Under the pieces are notes generated by a model. The model was not told the origin of the DNA. It did no database searches and saw nothing but the letters and a program-made list of their open reading frames with translations. Source: Brienomyrus brachyistius (lineage: Eukaryota; Chordata; Actinopteri; Osteoglossiformes; Mormyridae). From it: a stretch of 64,000 nt of DNA. The position numbers and the translations under genes are program-made. This document shows, piece by piece, positions 36,747-56,849 of the stretch. Location of the stretch: contig NC_064533.1 of assembly GCF_023856365.1 (NCBI RefSeq), forward strand, positions 34,086,118 to 34,150,117, read 5' to 3'. Positions within the stretch are counted from its first letter, which is position 1, and every line of letters starts with the position of its first letter.

Positions 36747-36951
36747 TGTGTGTGACAGAGTCTGAGTACTGTGAGTAACAGTAGAAAGAGATCATGAAAA
36801 AAGAACATGAAAATAGATTCATGATGTCATATGGACACCAAGCCAACTTAATTAACAACTGTTATTTGAAAGAGAAACAACTCGGTTATAATCAGAGTCA
36901 ACAATGGCCATGCTTGTTTCGGGAGATTACAGGGGACTCGTCCTTATGGCT

Positions 36952-44051
<7,100 letters not shown>

Positions 44052-44240
44052 ATTTCACCCAGAGAATGTGCTCGGTTTCTGGTTTAAGGACAGGGTATAG
44101 GGTAAGTACACCAAGACAGCCTCCCTCAGATACGACACAAGAAGTTTCGATTTCCGCCGGAAAAAGACACAAATCCCATGCAATTTTAATCCGTCTGCGA
44201 TCCTTCAAAGGTTCTGCTACCATGATAATATGGATATAAT
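44052..44240 (-). promoter_or_regulatory. lancl1: 5' UTR and probable promoter region of lancl1
   Basis: The region just upstream of the lancl1 ATG has several CpG dinucleotides and no TATA box that I can see, as expected for a broadly expressed gene. Transcription start is not determined. Confidence 0.35.
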
Positions 44241-47030
44241 TACAAAACTGCTAACTATGGCTAAAACGCTTGACTTGCTGAATTACTCATATTTAACCGC
44301 ATACGTTCACATCCATAAGTATTTATATTTGCTACAGTATATCGACATTATGCATAACGTATATCACCGTACCTAACACAAAAGATGCAACGCACTCTTC
44401 CTAATGCATTAGTTCCTAAGCCGTCACGCGTCACCGTTATCGCTTCTGAGCATGATTTTTAGAGGATGCAATAATAAAATGGATCAGAATTACCATAATA
44501 TGTGTTTATCTTGACCCAAATATGTGAATTAATTTATGTGAAAAAATGTACTATTATATTGTTAATTTTAAATTTACCATGTTTATCATATATAATCAAC
44601 AACGATTGGTTTTTAATGTACACTTACTAGATTTTCAAAACGGCTTTTTTGTCCTTTTCCTTTTTTACTAGCACAGCGTTTAGGATCTTTACGGGCGATG
44701 CTTCTTTTGGACAAGTTTAAGACGCGTGTTATGATCAAAAATGTTTTTCTCTTCGCACTCATATACAGATATCAGTAGCAACCCCCATTTTAATATCTTA
44801 ACCATTACTATTAGAGTAAATATTTAAATATGAGTCATTCCATATCAAATCACCCAGTTTGAGAAAAAATTCCCAGGTCATCATCTCCTCTGAAAAAAAT
44901 CACATGTGCTCCTATACCAAACGTATGGAGAAATCCTAAATATTAAGTATGTATATGTAATAGTGTTGAAACGTAAACCCTTTGAAATTATAGTTTTATA
45001 TATTTTCCCAAACGACTCTTTCATTCAATTTCTAACATTGATAGTTCATTTAATATGCCATTTATAGCTGTATTTTCTGTAGAATAAAAAAAAAAGTAAA
45101 CGGCTCAGTTGTACTTTTCCTCCTACGAGGCTCTGAAAATTGCCTAAAATTCAAAACGACGCCCCTTTTAGAGCTTCTCACTCAAACAGTATGCTAGATA
45201 ATGAACTGTGTTTTTTTCCTGTCATTTATGTCATATTAGGCTAATTGTATACGGTAAACAAATGTATGCCTAGTAATTTTTTTAAATGTGCTCGATTTTC
45301 AAAATTGCCTATTTTCAAGTCCTCGTCTGACCAGGTGGGCAATTAACCATCATTTTTACATTTTCACCATATATACATACCCTGTACCCTGTCCTTGTAT
45401 CTGGAGATGACCTAACAAAAAATGTGTTGTTGCTGAGCTTTCTTCTGGAGTTCTTCTGGAGTTTCTGTTTTTTTTTTTTTTTTTTTTTTTTAAAGAATGA
45501 GCTGTCATGCTCTTGTTCAACATTCACAATTTCAGGATTGCCACATAGACTTATCTGAACGAGAAGCATAATATCAAATATTAAAGAGTTCTCAGAGGAT
45601 GTTCTGATCTTGTTTCCTTCAAGGAAAGATTTAAAACAATGTACTCTCCTGGCCTGCGGGGTCATTACACTGCAGTGCTAAACATATTACATTGGTTGAT
45701 AATTTCTACCAGTGTAGCCCATTTAGCTTGTTTCCCAAATCTTTCAGTTGTGTAACTATTAACCTGGTTAGCTGATTCTTGGAAAGTGATGCTGACAAAA
45801 AAATTGATTTTAATCATTTTGAACAAGTTTACCCTTTTCTGAAACATAATCATAATATAAACACAAGTAAAATCAGTGATTTGATTACATATTGAGTAGG
45901 CTACACAGCTTTATATTACTGTCTTGTCTCACTACATTTGCAACACTAACACATCAAAAAAAGACAGAATATTGTTACTGCAGGAAAGCATATCTATCAA
46001 ATCCATGTAGTTTCCTTTGTTGTCAGAATTTTCAATTGCATTATGTCCCATAAGTGCCAACTCCTGTCAACTCAAGAATGAAATTACATCAACCTTTTCC
46101 CAAACTCACTGTTTTCCCTCACAGTGTCATGGTGTTTGGATAACTGGAGATGCATGCCTTAGCTGATCAAACTACCAACCTCACGTTTCCCAGACGAGTT
46201 GCACAATAAAAAATCTTAACATAAAATTAAGGTTCTTAATTGGGTGAATGACAAATAAGGTTTTCTCAAAATGAAAAAAGTCAGGTGGTGCAACTAAAAA
46301 AGTAGGGCTGAATTATTTACTGATTTCAAATTGAAACTGCGATTTGAAACAGTGTGATTATTAAAACAAAAAGGCTGTGATTTTGGAAGTGCATTACACA
46401 GCACATTTGACCCAGGGTGTAAAACTGTGGCGAAGACAGTTTTACAAATTCATGCCAACCTCCTTCTATGACAGTCATGCTCACCAATCAGAAGTGGCCC
46501 AAGGTGACTGCGGATACACTCACAAACAGACAATGATTTCCTTCATTCAAGGAAAACATTACATTTACGGTACAAAAAAATTATTCCGCTTGTGAGTTAC
46601 AAGTGATTTACCTCCCTCTTCCATAGTCAAGAGATTGTGTACAGAAAGGTCCTATTATTTATAGAGTGATTATTATGACAGAATTGGTTGAGCAAGTGCA
46701 TTTCTGTAAAATAGATTTGGATACTTGTAATTTAGTTTTGTACAGGCGTGCTGAGATTTGCGCACTTATATTTTAGTTTTGTATAACAAAAGCAAAGTTT
46801 GTGTTTACAAAACAGTTTTGCACATTTGTGTTTTCAAAATTACAGATATGCAACTTCATATTTGCACATATTTTAAAAGCCACGTCACAACTACGAATCT
46901 GCATTACAAGTGCACAAACATTGAAGGATACCCGGTATTTAGATTTCTTACCATCCTGACATATGAGTGGCGCAGCATTTTGATAGTCAGGCAAATCCAG
47001 CCAATAATACTGAGACAAAAGTCAAACAAT
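44241..47030. other. Intergenic stretch upstream of lancl1, nothing recognised
   Basis: AT-rich with a poly-T run at 45470-45491 that creates a spurious Lys-rich frame. I see no exon or repeat family I can name. Confidence 0.35.
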
Positions 47031-47240
47031 TTGGAGAGGCCCGAGTGGGGCAGACGACAGGGCCCACCCCAACTGCCAGGAAGCTGACCCCGGGGTAACA
47101 AAAGAAGCCTGCCCCTCCCCCCATCCAGCCCAAGACCAAACCCCCAAAGCTGCCGCAGGCACACAGAGCACCCCAGAGTACCCGGAACACCTGCAGGGAC
47201 CCCATCCCACAGCCTAGGCCCCCACCAAAACACAAGTGTG
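47030..47240. other. GC-rich island of probable repeat origin
   Basis: About 210 bases, C-rich on the plus strand, sharply bounded by AT-rich DNA on both sides. Open in several minus-strand frames. It probably derives from a dispersed repeat, but I cannot name the family. Confidence 0.3.
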
Positions 47241-47410
47241 TGCAAAACTTTGTATTCTTTTCGCGGTACATGAATTGCCCCTGTTTTCTTGTAAAAATGC
47301 ATGTCTAATTTACAATTTCATAGTTTCAAATGAAACCTCACTTGGCACTTGGTTTCCCTCTACAGCTATTATTTTTCTTCCTGGTCATGTTTTTATATAT
47401 ATATTTTATG

Positions 47411-47750
47411 GGGGCGGCATGGTGGTGCAGTGGTTAGCACTGTTGCCTCACACCTCTGGGACCCGGGTTCGAGTCTCCGCCTGGGTCACGTGTGTGTGGA
47501 GTTTGCATGTTCTCCCCATGTCGTCGTGGGGTTTCCTCTGGTTTCCCCCCACAGTCTAAAAACATGCTGAGGCTAATTGGAGTTACTAAATTGCCCATAG
47601 GTGCGCATGTGTGAGTGAATGGTGTGTGAGTGTGCCCTGCGATGGGCTGGCTCCCCATCCTGGGTTGTTCCCTGCCTCATGTCCATTGCTTCCGGGATAG
47701 GCTCCGGACCCCCCGCGACCCAGTAGGATAAGCGGTTTGGAAAATGGATG
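47411..47750 (+). mobile_element. Full-length tRNA-derived SINE
   Basis: Complete member of the main SINE family: A box tggtgcagtgg, B box gggttcgagtct, body and gacccagtaggataagcgg tail ending aaaatggatg. It inserted into a TA-rich tract (47391-47406 on the left, 47752-47815 on the right), so the target duplication cannot be read. Confidence 0.9.
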
Positions 47751-49344
47751 AATATATATATATATATATGAACTGTGTGTGTGTATATATATATACACAT
47801 ATATATATATATATAAAGGTGTCTGTAAATTGTCTAAAATAGGCAAAACACAGCAACGATTGGCCTTGTCTATACTTATTCTTATCTAATCTTATTACCT
47901 AGCAACAGGGCAGGCTGTCAGTCTGCCTCGTGCATGCACTTCCGCATCAAAGAAAAAGCTATTTACAACGTGCAACTCAAAGTGGCCAAAAAGAGAAGAC
48001 TTTTCTCAATGGGTAAGGCACAACCAAAGAGATCTGGGGGATATTGCACAAAGCAGAATTTCTCAGTTAGCTGGATAACTTAAGCCAAACGTGAGAACTG
48101 TCCAGTTGAAGGAGAGGTAAGCGACCTTCCTATTGGATAATCCTAAATATCCTTTATATTTGGTTTAAGTTATTTGGCTAATGAAATAAGACTGCTTTGT
48201 GGAATACCCCCCCATTCTCAGCCACTCGTATTTTGTAGCCATCCAAAATTTCAGTTAAATATGTATGTATGGGATATACACAAGGTATACACATGGGAAA
48301 GTGGTGAGAAATGTCAGTGTTACTGTAGGTTGTCCAAATTCATTAAGTTAAAAGGTTGTTTATAATTTATTATAATAAGTTAATATAATAATAATATAAT
48401 ATAATAAGTTGCTTAAAGGGAGTATACCTTCAGACATATTACGGTTAAGTTTTATAATAGATTATAATTAGAGCATTAACTTGTTAAAAAAAAAAAAAAT
48501 CTGTATTTAACAATGAATGTGACAGCAGCTGGCAAAGGAATCCAGAGTGCAACTGCGGCTGCGTCAGGACAAATAATGGTAAGATGCAATAGGGAGTAAA
48601 TATTAACATATTAGCAAAAATCGTGTAATGCCTCCAGCCAGCCAACTTCTTTATTCAAAAATGATGCTTTTACAATGACTGACTTCTCTTTCAGTGGCTA
48701 AGATAGTCATTACATCAGCCTTCATCTGACAACCTGATATCCCTGGGTTTCAGTCATTTTTTTGACCCGGCACACTTAAAGAGAAACCTCCTCTGGTATA
48801 AGTCCAGGGCACAAACGCACAGACTCAGAAAAAATGTATCATGAAAAGAATAAGGATACCCAGAAGTCATCTGCAGAACTGATTAACGCAAACACACTGG
48901 AAGAAGAACTGTTTAATACAACAGTACATTTCAAACTTAGGCCTAAACCTTTTGTGAAGAAGAGGACTGACAGTAAATATGCAGCAACAGTGTATGATGA
49001 ATAAAAGGGAAAAGATTTCTCTGCTTTCTCAGTGCTGTATACTAATAATAATACTAATAACCCTGTTGTTTCATTGTGGAGAATTGTATGGAGAGAAAAT
49101 GTGGGTAAATATCTTTTTCCAGAAGAGCAGCTCTTGTTTGTTAGTAATTTAACAATTTAATATGATTTCTGTAGTCACATAAATGTTACTACAGATCATG
49201 TAAATTACGGTGCGAAAAACAAAGGAAAATATTTTTCAGTTTGCCATATTCCAAGGTGCTAAAAGCCTTAAAGGAGTTTAAGTTTAATGAACGATAATCA
49301 AGCGGGATGCAAATATGACTTGTGAATATTCTTTTAATGAATGG

Positions 49345-49490
49345 CAAATGCTGCGATGGGTTGGCACCCCATCCTGGGTTGTTTTCTGCCTTGCACCCGT
49401 AGCCTTCTGGATGGGCTCTGGACCCCCCATGACCCTGAATAGGACAAGCAGTTACAGAAAATGGATGGATTGATGGATTGATGGATGGAT
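49345..49490 (+). mobile_element. 5'-truncated SINE (tail only)
   Basis: tgcgatgggttggcacccca, then ggatgggctctggacccccc and aggacaagcagttacag with ATGG/ATTG tail, matches the 3' third of the main SINE family. Confidence 0.7.
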
Positions 49491-49899
49491 GTCAAATGAG
49501 GTCTGTCAAACTCCCTCCCATTTTAAGTCCATTGGCATAAACATCAAAAAACAGTTAGTAAACTCATGAGTGAAGTGTAATAGGACTCCAAAATCCCCTG
49601 TATAATTTATTAAGCTTTGGAAGGAGAGTAATCATGTTTCATAGATGGGGGCATACTTAAGCTATATGTTCTTTGAAACCTACCATGAAAATTCTAATAT
49701 TTGCAAGAAGTGCTTATATAAGTCAACCATGACACTATTACAGTGGTCCATAAAATGCCCTGACCAAGTTCTAAAATGGAAATTACAGTTTATACCTTGC
49801 TTGTAGCAAGCAAGCCCACTCTTTCTTTTTCAATAATGTTAGCATGTCCAGGGGGGTTGGGAACCCAATTGACCTTGGACCCCCAGAAGTTTTTTATCC

Positions 49900-50095
49900 C
49901 CCTACTTCGGAGTTCTTTATTTTTCTCCTCTATTGTCATTTTGCATTAATTCATTTCTTTGTCTTCCCTTTTCCCTGCTTTTGTATTATTCTGTCTTAAG
50001 TTGTAATGTATCACAACACACCCATGTAAAGCACCTTGGGCTGACTGTAGTGAAATGAAAGGTGCTATATAAAAATAAAAATACATCTAATTGAA
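49900..50095 (+). repeat. Possible retroposon 3' tail
   Basis: gtaaagcaccttgggctgac and ggtgctatataaaaataaaa resemble the 3' end common to several fish retroposons (aaagcgcctt...gctatataaa). Family not assigned. Confidence 0.35.
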
Positions 50096-50759
50096 TTATC
50101 AGCTTCTGAAATGACTTTTACACAGATGTTAACCTAGCTGCAGTGGAAACAGTGAAGATGGGTCACTAAAAAAACTGTACAGTTTGGTGAAAACAGTGAA
50201 TAGGGTTTCCACTTTCAATCTGAAGAAATATGGGACGTCAACCCCCCAGTTCCCTGACAATAAAAATAGCTGATTTTTGCAGAGTGCAGTCTGGATTAAA
50301 TTGTATTTTGGTTCAGATGTATGTTTTTATGAAACAATGCGTGTACAAATAGCGGAAAATTTGGATCCCATCTTCATTAAAAATAAGCCACGGCATTTTG
50401 TTTTTCAATATGGGATGATACTATACATATAGGGTGGATGGCAACTTGACCCGGGGATGTGCCTAATCCATGTGGCTCCAGGGCATGTAAAGGCTCATTT
50501 TCCAACTGCCTTGTTTTCCTTGCCTTAGCCATGTTATATTATTCCTCTTATGTCTTTCCCATTTAAAAGTCTGATAATTCATTTAGATTTTCAACATCGT
50601 TAATCAGAGATAACATGGAATCACAGAAAGTCTTGCTCTTCAACAGGTTAATATTAAATTTCTAGTGAGACCTAAATGGAACAGAGGTAATATAATCTAA
50701 TCTAGAACACTGGGAAAATACTGCTCTCTCAGCCCACTGTGACTTCCAAAATCTAACCA

Positions 50760-51086
50760 TAGCCTCAGTAGAATAAGTCTCTTGCTAAAAAAAAGCAATT
50801 AAACTTAGCATGCTCCTTACAGAAGAAACACAGCATTGTCATCACATCCACAAACGAATCCAAAAGGAATGACCCAGAATTCTGCGTGGCTGTGTGCAGC
50901 ACACAGGACTGACATTTGACATGAACAGGCAGCAATGACTGAACAAGGAGAAACCACAAGGCAGCTGTGAATAATTAACAGGAGGGCAGGAACAATAGGT
51001 AAGACTAACAGGCCGTAGGGCTGTTTTGAGCCTCACCCAAGGGGAAACACGGGGACCAGACAGGCGGAGTTGACTGGACGTGACAT
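50760..51086 (-). mobile_element. LTR relic
   Basis: On the minus strand it begins TGTCACGTCCAGTC and continues with CTGTTAATTATTCACAGC, the same general text as the LTRs at 10709 and 16348. The far end near 50760 is uncertain and no target duplication was identified. Confidence 0.4.
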
Positions 51087-51346
51087 TTGCATTTAATGCT
51101 GTTCATGATACATTGAATATGTAAAGACAATAAGCACAATAATCTAAAGATTAGTGTGTTAATTCCACTAATCACAGGTTATAGTAATAATCTTCAAAAC
51201 TTAAAAGTTCAAACTCTGCTATGCTAGCACACAGTGAACAGGCATAATACAAAAGTAGTGCCAAAAACTTTCTCTGTTAGAAGAGCTTAAGAATGTGAAA
51301 AAGAAACTCAGTTTAATGGGTTCTTCAGTACTCACATTGTTACTCA

Positions 51347-51602
51347 AAACACTGGTTACTATGTAACTATGTTTCTATGACTGAGTGGAAGGCAGCCAGA
51401 GCGTTGCTGAAAGCACTAGTGGAATTGCATCCGCACTTCATCGAGAATTGAATTACTGAGTTGACCTATGACATGCCTCAGCATGACCAGAGTACACGTC
51501 ATTTCGGTCTCATGGTCATTCTTGCGCATTCTGGGTGACCAAAGACCCTGGCAGTCTTCCACTCAGTCATAGAAGCATGGTTACATATGTAACCAGTGTT
51601 CT
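51347..51602. repeat. Inverted repeat at the 3' side of the DIRS-type element
   Basis: Left arm 51347-51402 and right arm 51547-51602 are imperfect inverse copies; shared words are aacactggttac, atgtaac and ttctatgactgagtggaag. Inverted repeats of this kind with ggttac...gtaacc are characteristic of DIRS element ends. Confidence 0.7.
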
Positions 51603-53420
51603 TTCTCCTTCACTCCAGGCCAGTAAGGTGGTGCTGAAAGAGCTAGTGGAAGATGAATACCTGCAAAGTCATAAGAAATCTTCCCACAGCGTCCCAGTTG
51701 CCAGCACTGCTGCACACATTGCCAGTCCATAAACCACGAATACGGGGCACTGCACGCCGTGTGGACCTATATGCTGTGGTAATTGCTTCCACAACCTAAT
51801 GTGATAAGTGCTACTTAGCCCTTGCGTGCACCACTAAAGCAAACAAATAACTGGTCCGAGGTACAAAAGGCCGGACTCCTATCAATGTGTGATTGCAGAC
51901 ACCTAACTGGACACATCTCCAGATGAATGTCCTGTCAGTCAGTCAGTATAGCAGTCAACACAATCGGAAGACTAAGAAACTGTGGGGACAAAACTTTCAG
52001 CTGGAACACTGGTTTAGGCCACAGTGAGACACTGGCAAACAAAAGGCAACAGTGCAGACAAGAGGTGCTCACTGAAAGGGCATGGAACTCACTCACCTGA
52101 GCTGTTGTAATGGTAAGGAGAAAAAGTGTTTTAAAGGACAACCACTTAATGTCAGCATCTGATATAGGCAGACAGAGGGAATCAAGCACTATACCCAAGT
52201 CCCATGAGGGGCTTCGCACACCATGGGAGGGGTAAAGTCTATTTGCCCCTTTCAGAAAGGCCACCACCAACCAGTGGGACCCAAGTGAGGTACTATCAAC
52301 ATCAGAGCGGTAAGCTGCCAAGGCCGCTACATATACCTTGAGAGTAGGTGCAGATCTACCAAGTTCCAGGAAATGTTGCAAAAAATCTAAAACATGTGGA
52401 ACAGAGCAACAGAGAGGGTCGATCCTGCATTCAGCATACCAAGCACAGAATGCTTTTCATCTATTCAAATCAGCGTGTTGATTCCACACGTGTCCTCAGA
52501 ACAGTGTTCCAGACCCACTCTGAGCACTCTAGCAGTAGCCATGAGGTCCCAAGGGCAACACCCACAGCTTCAGGCATTCGGGATGAGGGTGCTGAATCCT
52601 TCCCTCTGTTTGAGTCAACAGATTGGGTCTGTTTGGCAACTGGCAGGGAGGCCCCACCACTAGTGGGAGAAAGAGCTGGAATCATGGTCTCCTAGTGCAG
52701 TGGAGGGCTATCAGTAACAATGAGTGACCACTGTCCTGCATGCAGCATTGTCTTCCACTGCAGTGGTAGTGGAGGGAAGATCTATAAAACTGTGCTCGGC
52801 CAGTCGTGGGCCACAGGATCCTGACCCAGTGATTCCAGTTCGTCCATCACAGAAAACCATCTGGGACAAAGGGGCGTTTGGCTGGCGGCAAACAGTTCTA
52901 CTGCTGCCATTTGGTATGTCCTCCTAAGCAGTTAGAGTTCAGCAGTCAACCTTGTGCCTCCCTGGGGGTTGATATAAAACACTGTGGCAAAGTTGTCGGC
53001 ACATGCTAACACTTGCCTAACCCCTCAGCATAGCCTGAAAGTGGCACAAGGTCAGGAGCATTGCCATCAACTCCAAGGTGTTGATATGAGCAGTGCATAG
53101 TGCAGCCGGCCATGTGCAGCTCATGCCTCACCGATGCCATACTCCCCCCCCCCCCAATCCAGGAGAGAGGCATCTGTCGACAACTTCGAAACCCCACGGA
53201 TGAGCAATTGTGCCTGAGACCACCATGTCAGGGTACACACACAATGTTCCGTGGTCTTCACTTGTGTGCCTGTTGCACAGAGCACAAATAGTCATCCGAT
53301 GTACCAGTTGTACCTGCCGCACGGTCAGACAGCGCCTCCCGGAGATATTCCACACCGAGGCAATCCGGACAGCAGGCATGACCATCTGCAACCTCCATTA
53401 AGTTAGGGCATGTACAGCAT
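51600..53420 (-). pseudogene. DIRS-type retrotransposon relic with tyrosine recombinase
   Basis: The minus frame at 51935-52381 reads SAPTLKVYVAALAAYRSDVD, then SLGSHWLVVAFLKGANRLYP, SWDLGIVLDSL and IKWLSFKTLFLLTITTAQ, which matches the DIRS tyrosine recombinase; here the catalytic half is degraded. Further upstream on the same strand (53006-53197) a frame with the words DAS-like LSWIGGGGSMASVRHEL fits the DIRS RNase H region. Many stops and frameshifts; inactive. Reverse transcriptase is not seen. Confidence 0.65.
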
Positions 53421-54935
53421 GTAGCCGAGTGCATTTTGTAAGACAGAAAAGCACCTGGCGGGGAAAAACTTCTGCACGCTAAATGCCAAGCTCTGGTAGC
53501 CAGAGTGCTGAGCTGATTTCCCACACTCGTTTAGCGAGCTGGCAGCCGGGACCGCAAATAACAAGGCTAGTCAACGTTGGTGGTAACAAACTAGCAGGCA
53601 AGCACACAGTTTGCAACCAACAGGTGTTATACACAAACCTTGGCAGCCAAGATTTAAGAAGTAAACCAAGTAGACACTTGAAAAAGTATCTTGAGTTGAA
53701 TGATGCGTGGTGACGAAAGAGTTTGCAAGGAGCTCCATTGATTTGGCTGAGGTCCGCAGAAGTCCTCTTCAGCCACGAACTGCATGGTATCGTCTCACTG
53801 ATTTAATTCTGCAAATATAATCCTGACGAAGAAGAGAATAAAGATGATAAAATGATGTGTATGTTGGGCTTATATATACGTCATAGGTTGCGAGGTGACA
53901 ACTCTGTAATTCAATTCTCCATGAAGTGTGAATGCAAGTGTAATTCCACTAATAGATTCAACACATCCTGGGAGGTCTGGAGTGAAGGAGATAGAATCAA
54001 TGTTCAGGTGCCTGAAGTCATCCCAGCACTCAAGCCTAGTTCTACACACAAATTCATGGTGTTGTCAACTATCTGTTGATAAAAGCATCTTTCATGCAGA
54101 TAAGCTTTTAGATTTTTCTTTCTTAATTCCCCAAACCTTTAGTCATTAGCAAGCACAGACTTGCATATCCTCCTTAATGAAATCTTCCCTGAAGCAGAAT
54201 GAAGTTTCTAAACATAGTCCATACTTTTCTACTCACAATCCTCATAATTGAATGATAATATCATTGTTTTCTTTCCCAGATGGTGCATAATATTAACCTT
54301 GTTATCAAGATGCACTGGAGTTTATTTCAAACTTGTTCTTTCTCACTTTTCTATTTATCTCAAGAACTGAACTGAAGCGACCATCTGTGCTTATACCTGT
54401 CATGCTTCAGGCATTTCTGTTTAAAGAGGTCATTCAGCTGAAGAGACATCATCTGAATATTTTACTTATACAACTCATCTAGAATTCCTTTCATGGTCAT
54501 TCACTGACCCAATGAACGCACCGATGTCTTCTTTCAGTTGATTTGCAGAAGCACTGATGATCTCAGATTCATTAACAGAGTTTCAGCTGGGACTTCTAAT
54601 AACCTCATAAAGGACACTGGTGCAAATTTCCTCCCATTTCCAAAGCGAGATTAAGGAGCTTCCTGTGCAGCAACCTAGCAGAGTGTTTCTATACATCGTG
54701 TTACTTGCTAATTATATCTATTAAAATGTACTAAGCAGAATATCTTGGTCTTTAAAACAGTTTAGTTTTCAATGTAGGTATTTGGGTCAACTGAACATGA
54801 CTTATTTTTTATTAGTTTCATTGTTATTCCCATAAGGAGAGAATTTAAACAATGTTACTGGCAAAATATAGTGAACCTAGAAAGTGTGATTTCATTTACT
54901 TTCACGCTTAAGTGTGTGTATTTCATAAAGGAACA
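53421..54935. other. Intergenic stretch, nothing recognised
   Basis: No coding family or repeat that I can name. Confidence 0.3.
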
Positions 54936-54937
54936 CT

Positions 54938-55425
54938 CTCAGAAAAAAGGGTACTTATTTGTACCTTTGCACCTGGGGCTGTACCCACAAGGGTCTGCCA
55001 GTTTTGCCCTTAGCTTTAGGTAAGTGTACCTTTTAAGATACAGAAATGGACCCTAAGGAACATCCCCAAGGTGCAAAGAATACTAATGTACCCACAATGG
55101 TACAAAAATGTTCCTCAGAATCCATTTATGTACCTTAAAACATACCGATCTTTCTGTGATCAGAAGGTCACTGGTTGAAGCTCAGTCTCTGCACGTCTGT
55201 GGGTCCTTGAAGAAGACCCTTAACCCCTGGGCGCCACAACAGGTGACTGCCCTTTGCAGCCAGCTTGCTCTCACCTACAGAGAGCAAGTTGGGTGAGGCA
55301 TAAAGAGAATTTCCCTACAGGCATCAATAAAGCATCAATTATTATTAATTGTTTTAGCCAAGGGTACATTTGGCAGACACTTGAAAGTACAGCCCCAGTG
55401 ACAAGTTTTTCTGTGCATGAAGGTG
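54938..55425. mobile_element. MITE with ctctcagaaaaaa-ggtac ends, split by a SINE
   Basis: Left part contains cactctcagaaaaaaggg and ctggggctgtaccc with gggtctgccag; right part contains ctggcagacacttg-like and gtacagccccagtgacaag in reverse, so the halves are inverse copies. The SINE at 55145-55345 lies between them. Confidence 0.55.
55145..55345 (+). mobile_element. tRNA-derived SINE, 5'-truncated, different family
   Basis: ggtcactggttgaagctcag resembles a B box; it is followed by agacccttaacccctgggcg and ends catcaataaagcatcaatta. The text differs from the main SINE family in this window. Confidence 0.5.
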
Positions 55426-55859
55426 CTTAGGTCGCTTGTTGAATATTAGTATTACAGAGTCGTTCCCACCAAAGGTCGGGAACAAACCTGGTTCATCTTG
55501 ACTGGGAACTTTTGCAGTCTCTGGCCATTTTACTGTGTTGCTTTTCCACCGCACAACAGAAACTGTGACCTTCATGCAAAATAAACATGCGGGGACGTAA
55601 AAAGCTGTTAGGTTAATCTTAATTCTATGTGAAATACCACTACCCTTAAATAATGGAGGATGAACAAGTGATTTTCTTAGTTATATCTTCATTTTTGCGT
55701 CAGTGTTATTATTTCGATTTTTAAATTTAGTTTTGTTTACTTTAATTTGAAATTTGCATGGTCATTAAAAGTACATGGTTTAGCATTAGCTAAATTCTTA
55801 TTTATTCTTATATCATCCATTCCATACTTCATAAACATAACTTTTCAGAACAGCTTTGC

Positions 55860-56820
55860 TCAACAGTGCCACCTCAGGCATGGGATCGAAGAATGTGGTT
55901 GCCTGGTGTGTTGGTGCTTAGAAGTACAGTATGCATATTCAGGCACGGTCTGGCACTGTATCGCTGTCGTGAGGAGGAGTCGCTACAGGTCAGATTTGCT
56001 GTTTCAGCACATCCCAGAGCTGCTTGATAGGATTCACATCTGGGAAATGTGGCGGCCATAGCAACTCCTTGCATTCTTCATCATGTTCTGTAAACCATTC
56101 CTGAACAGTTTATGTAGTGTAGCAGGGCACATTACCCAGTCGACGGGTGCCAGTGCCATTTGGGAAATACTGTTCCATTCAGAGAATAAGTGTTCTGCGA
56201 CAATGTCATGATAAGTGTCATGCATCAAAGTACCCTCCACATGAATGGCTGGACCCAGGCCTCCCAGAGTATGATACTCCCTCCATTGTTTTGTCTTCTT
56301 CCTACAGTGCATCCTGGTACCATCTGTTCACCAGGGAAACTGCGCACACATACCTGACCCATCCGCATTATGTAAAAGGAAATGGGATTCATCTGACGAG
56401 GTGGCCTTCTTCCACTGGTCCAAGGTCCAGACCTGGTCACATGCCCATTGAAGGCACTTTCACCAGTGGAGAGGGGTAAGCATGGCATTTTAACTGGTCT
56501 TCAGCTGAGCAACTCCATGAGACGCAGGGTACGATGCCCTGTGTGTCGTCAGGTAAGCTCAGGTTGGGGAACATGCATTGATGTAGCGTGTTGCCGGACC
56601 CACCACATGACAAAACACCACGGGACCCTGGCTGGAAAGCCCCCAGGCAGACACATGGTCCAGTCCCACCCTCCGGAAATGGCCACTCATCCGCTGCTGC
56701 CAGGTGTTACATGGGTCTCAGCAATGAAGAGTCTGTGAGCTGGATGACCCCTAGGGAAACCACATGGCTGTAGTGCTGTAACTTATGCTCGATCACAATG
56801 CAGGCAATGTGCCTCCTGTC
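55860..56820 (-). pseudogene. Tc1-like transposase relic
   Basis: Minus frames carry RSFPGEQMVPGCTVGRRQNN followed by GGSIILWEAWVQPFMW and a diverged DTYHDIVAEHLF, all in the order of a Tc1 transposase. Breaks prevent expression. It belongs to the same family as the shortened copy at 60029-60455. Confidence 0.75.
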
Positions 56821-56849
56821 AGGACTCCCCTAGCAACTGTTCGTTCGAC

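Noticed and set aside
45315..45665. 116-residue open frame with a poly-Lys run
   Set aside because: The Lys run is the poly-T tract at 45470; no family match and no exon-like borders with neighbours.
46904..47302. 132-residue Gly/Leu-rich minus-strand open frame
   Set aside because: It is created by the GC-rich island at 47030-47240 and has no recognisable domain.
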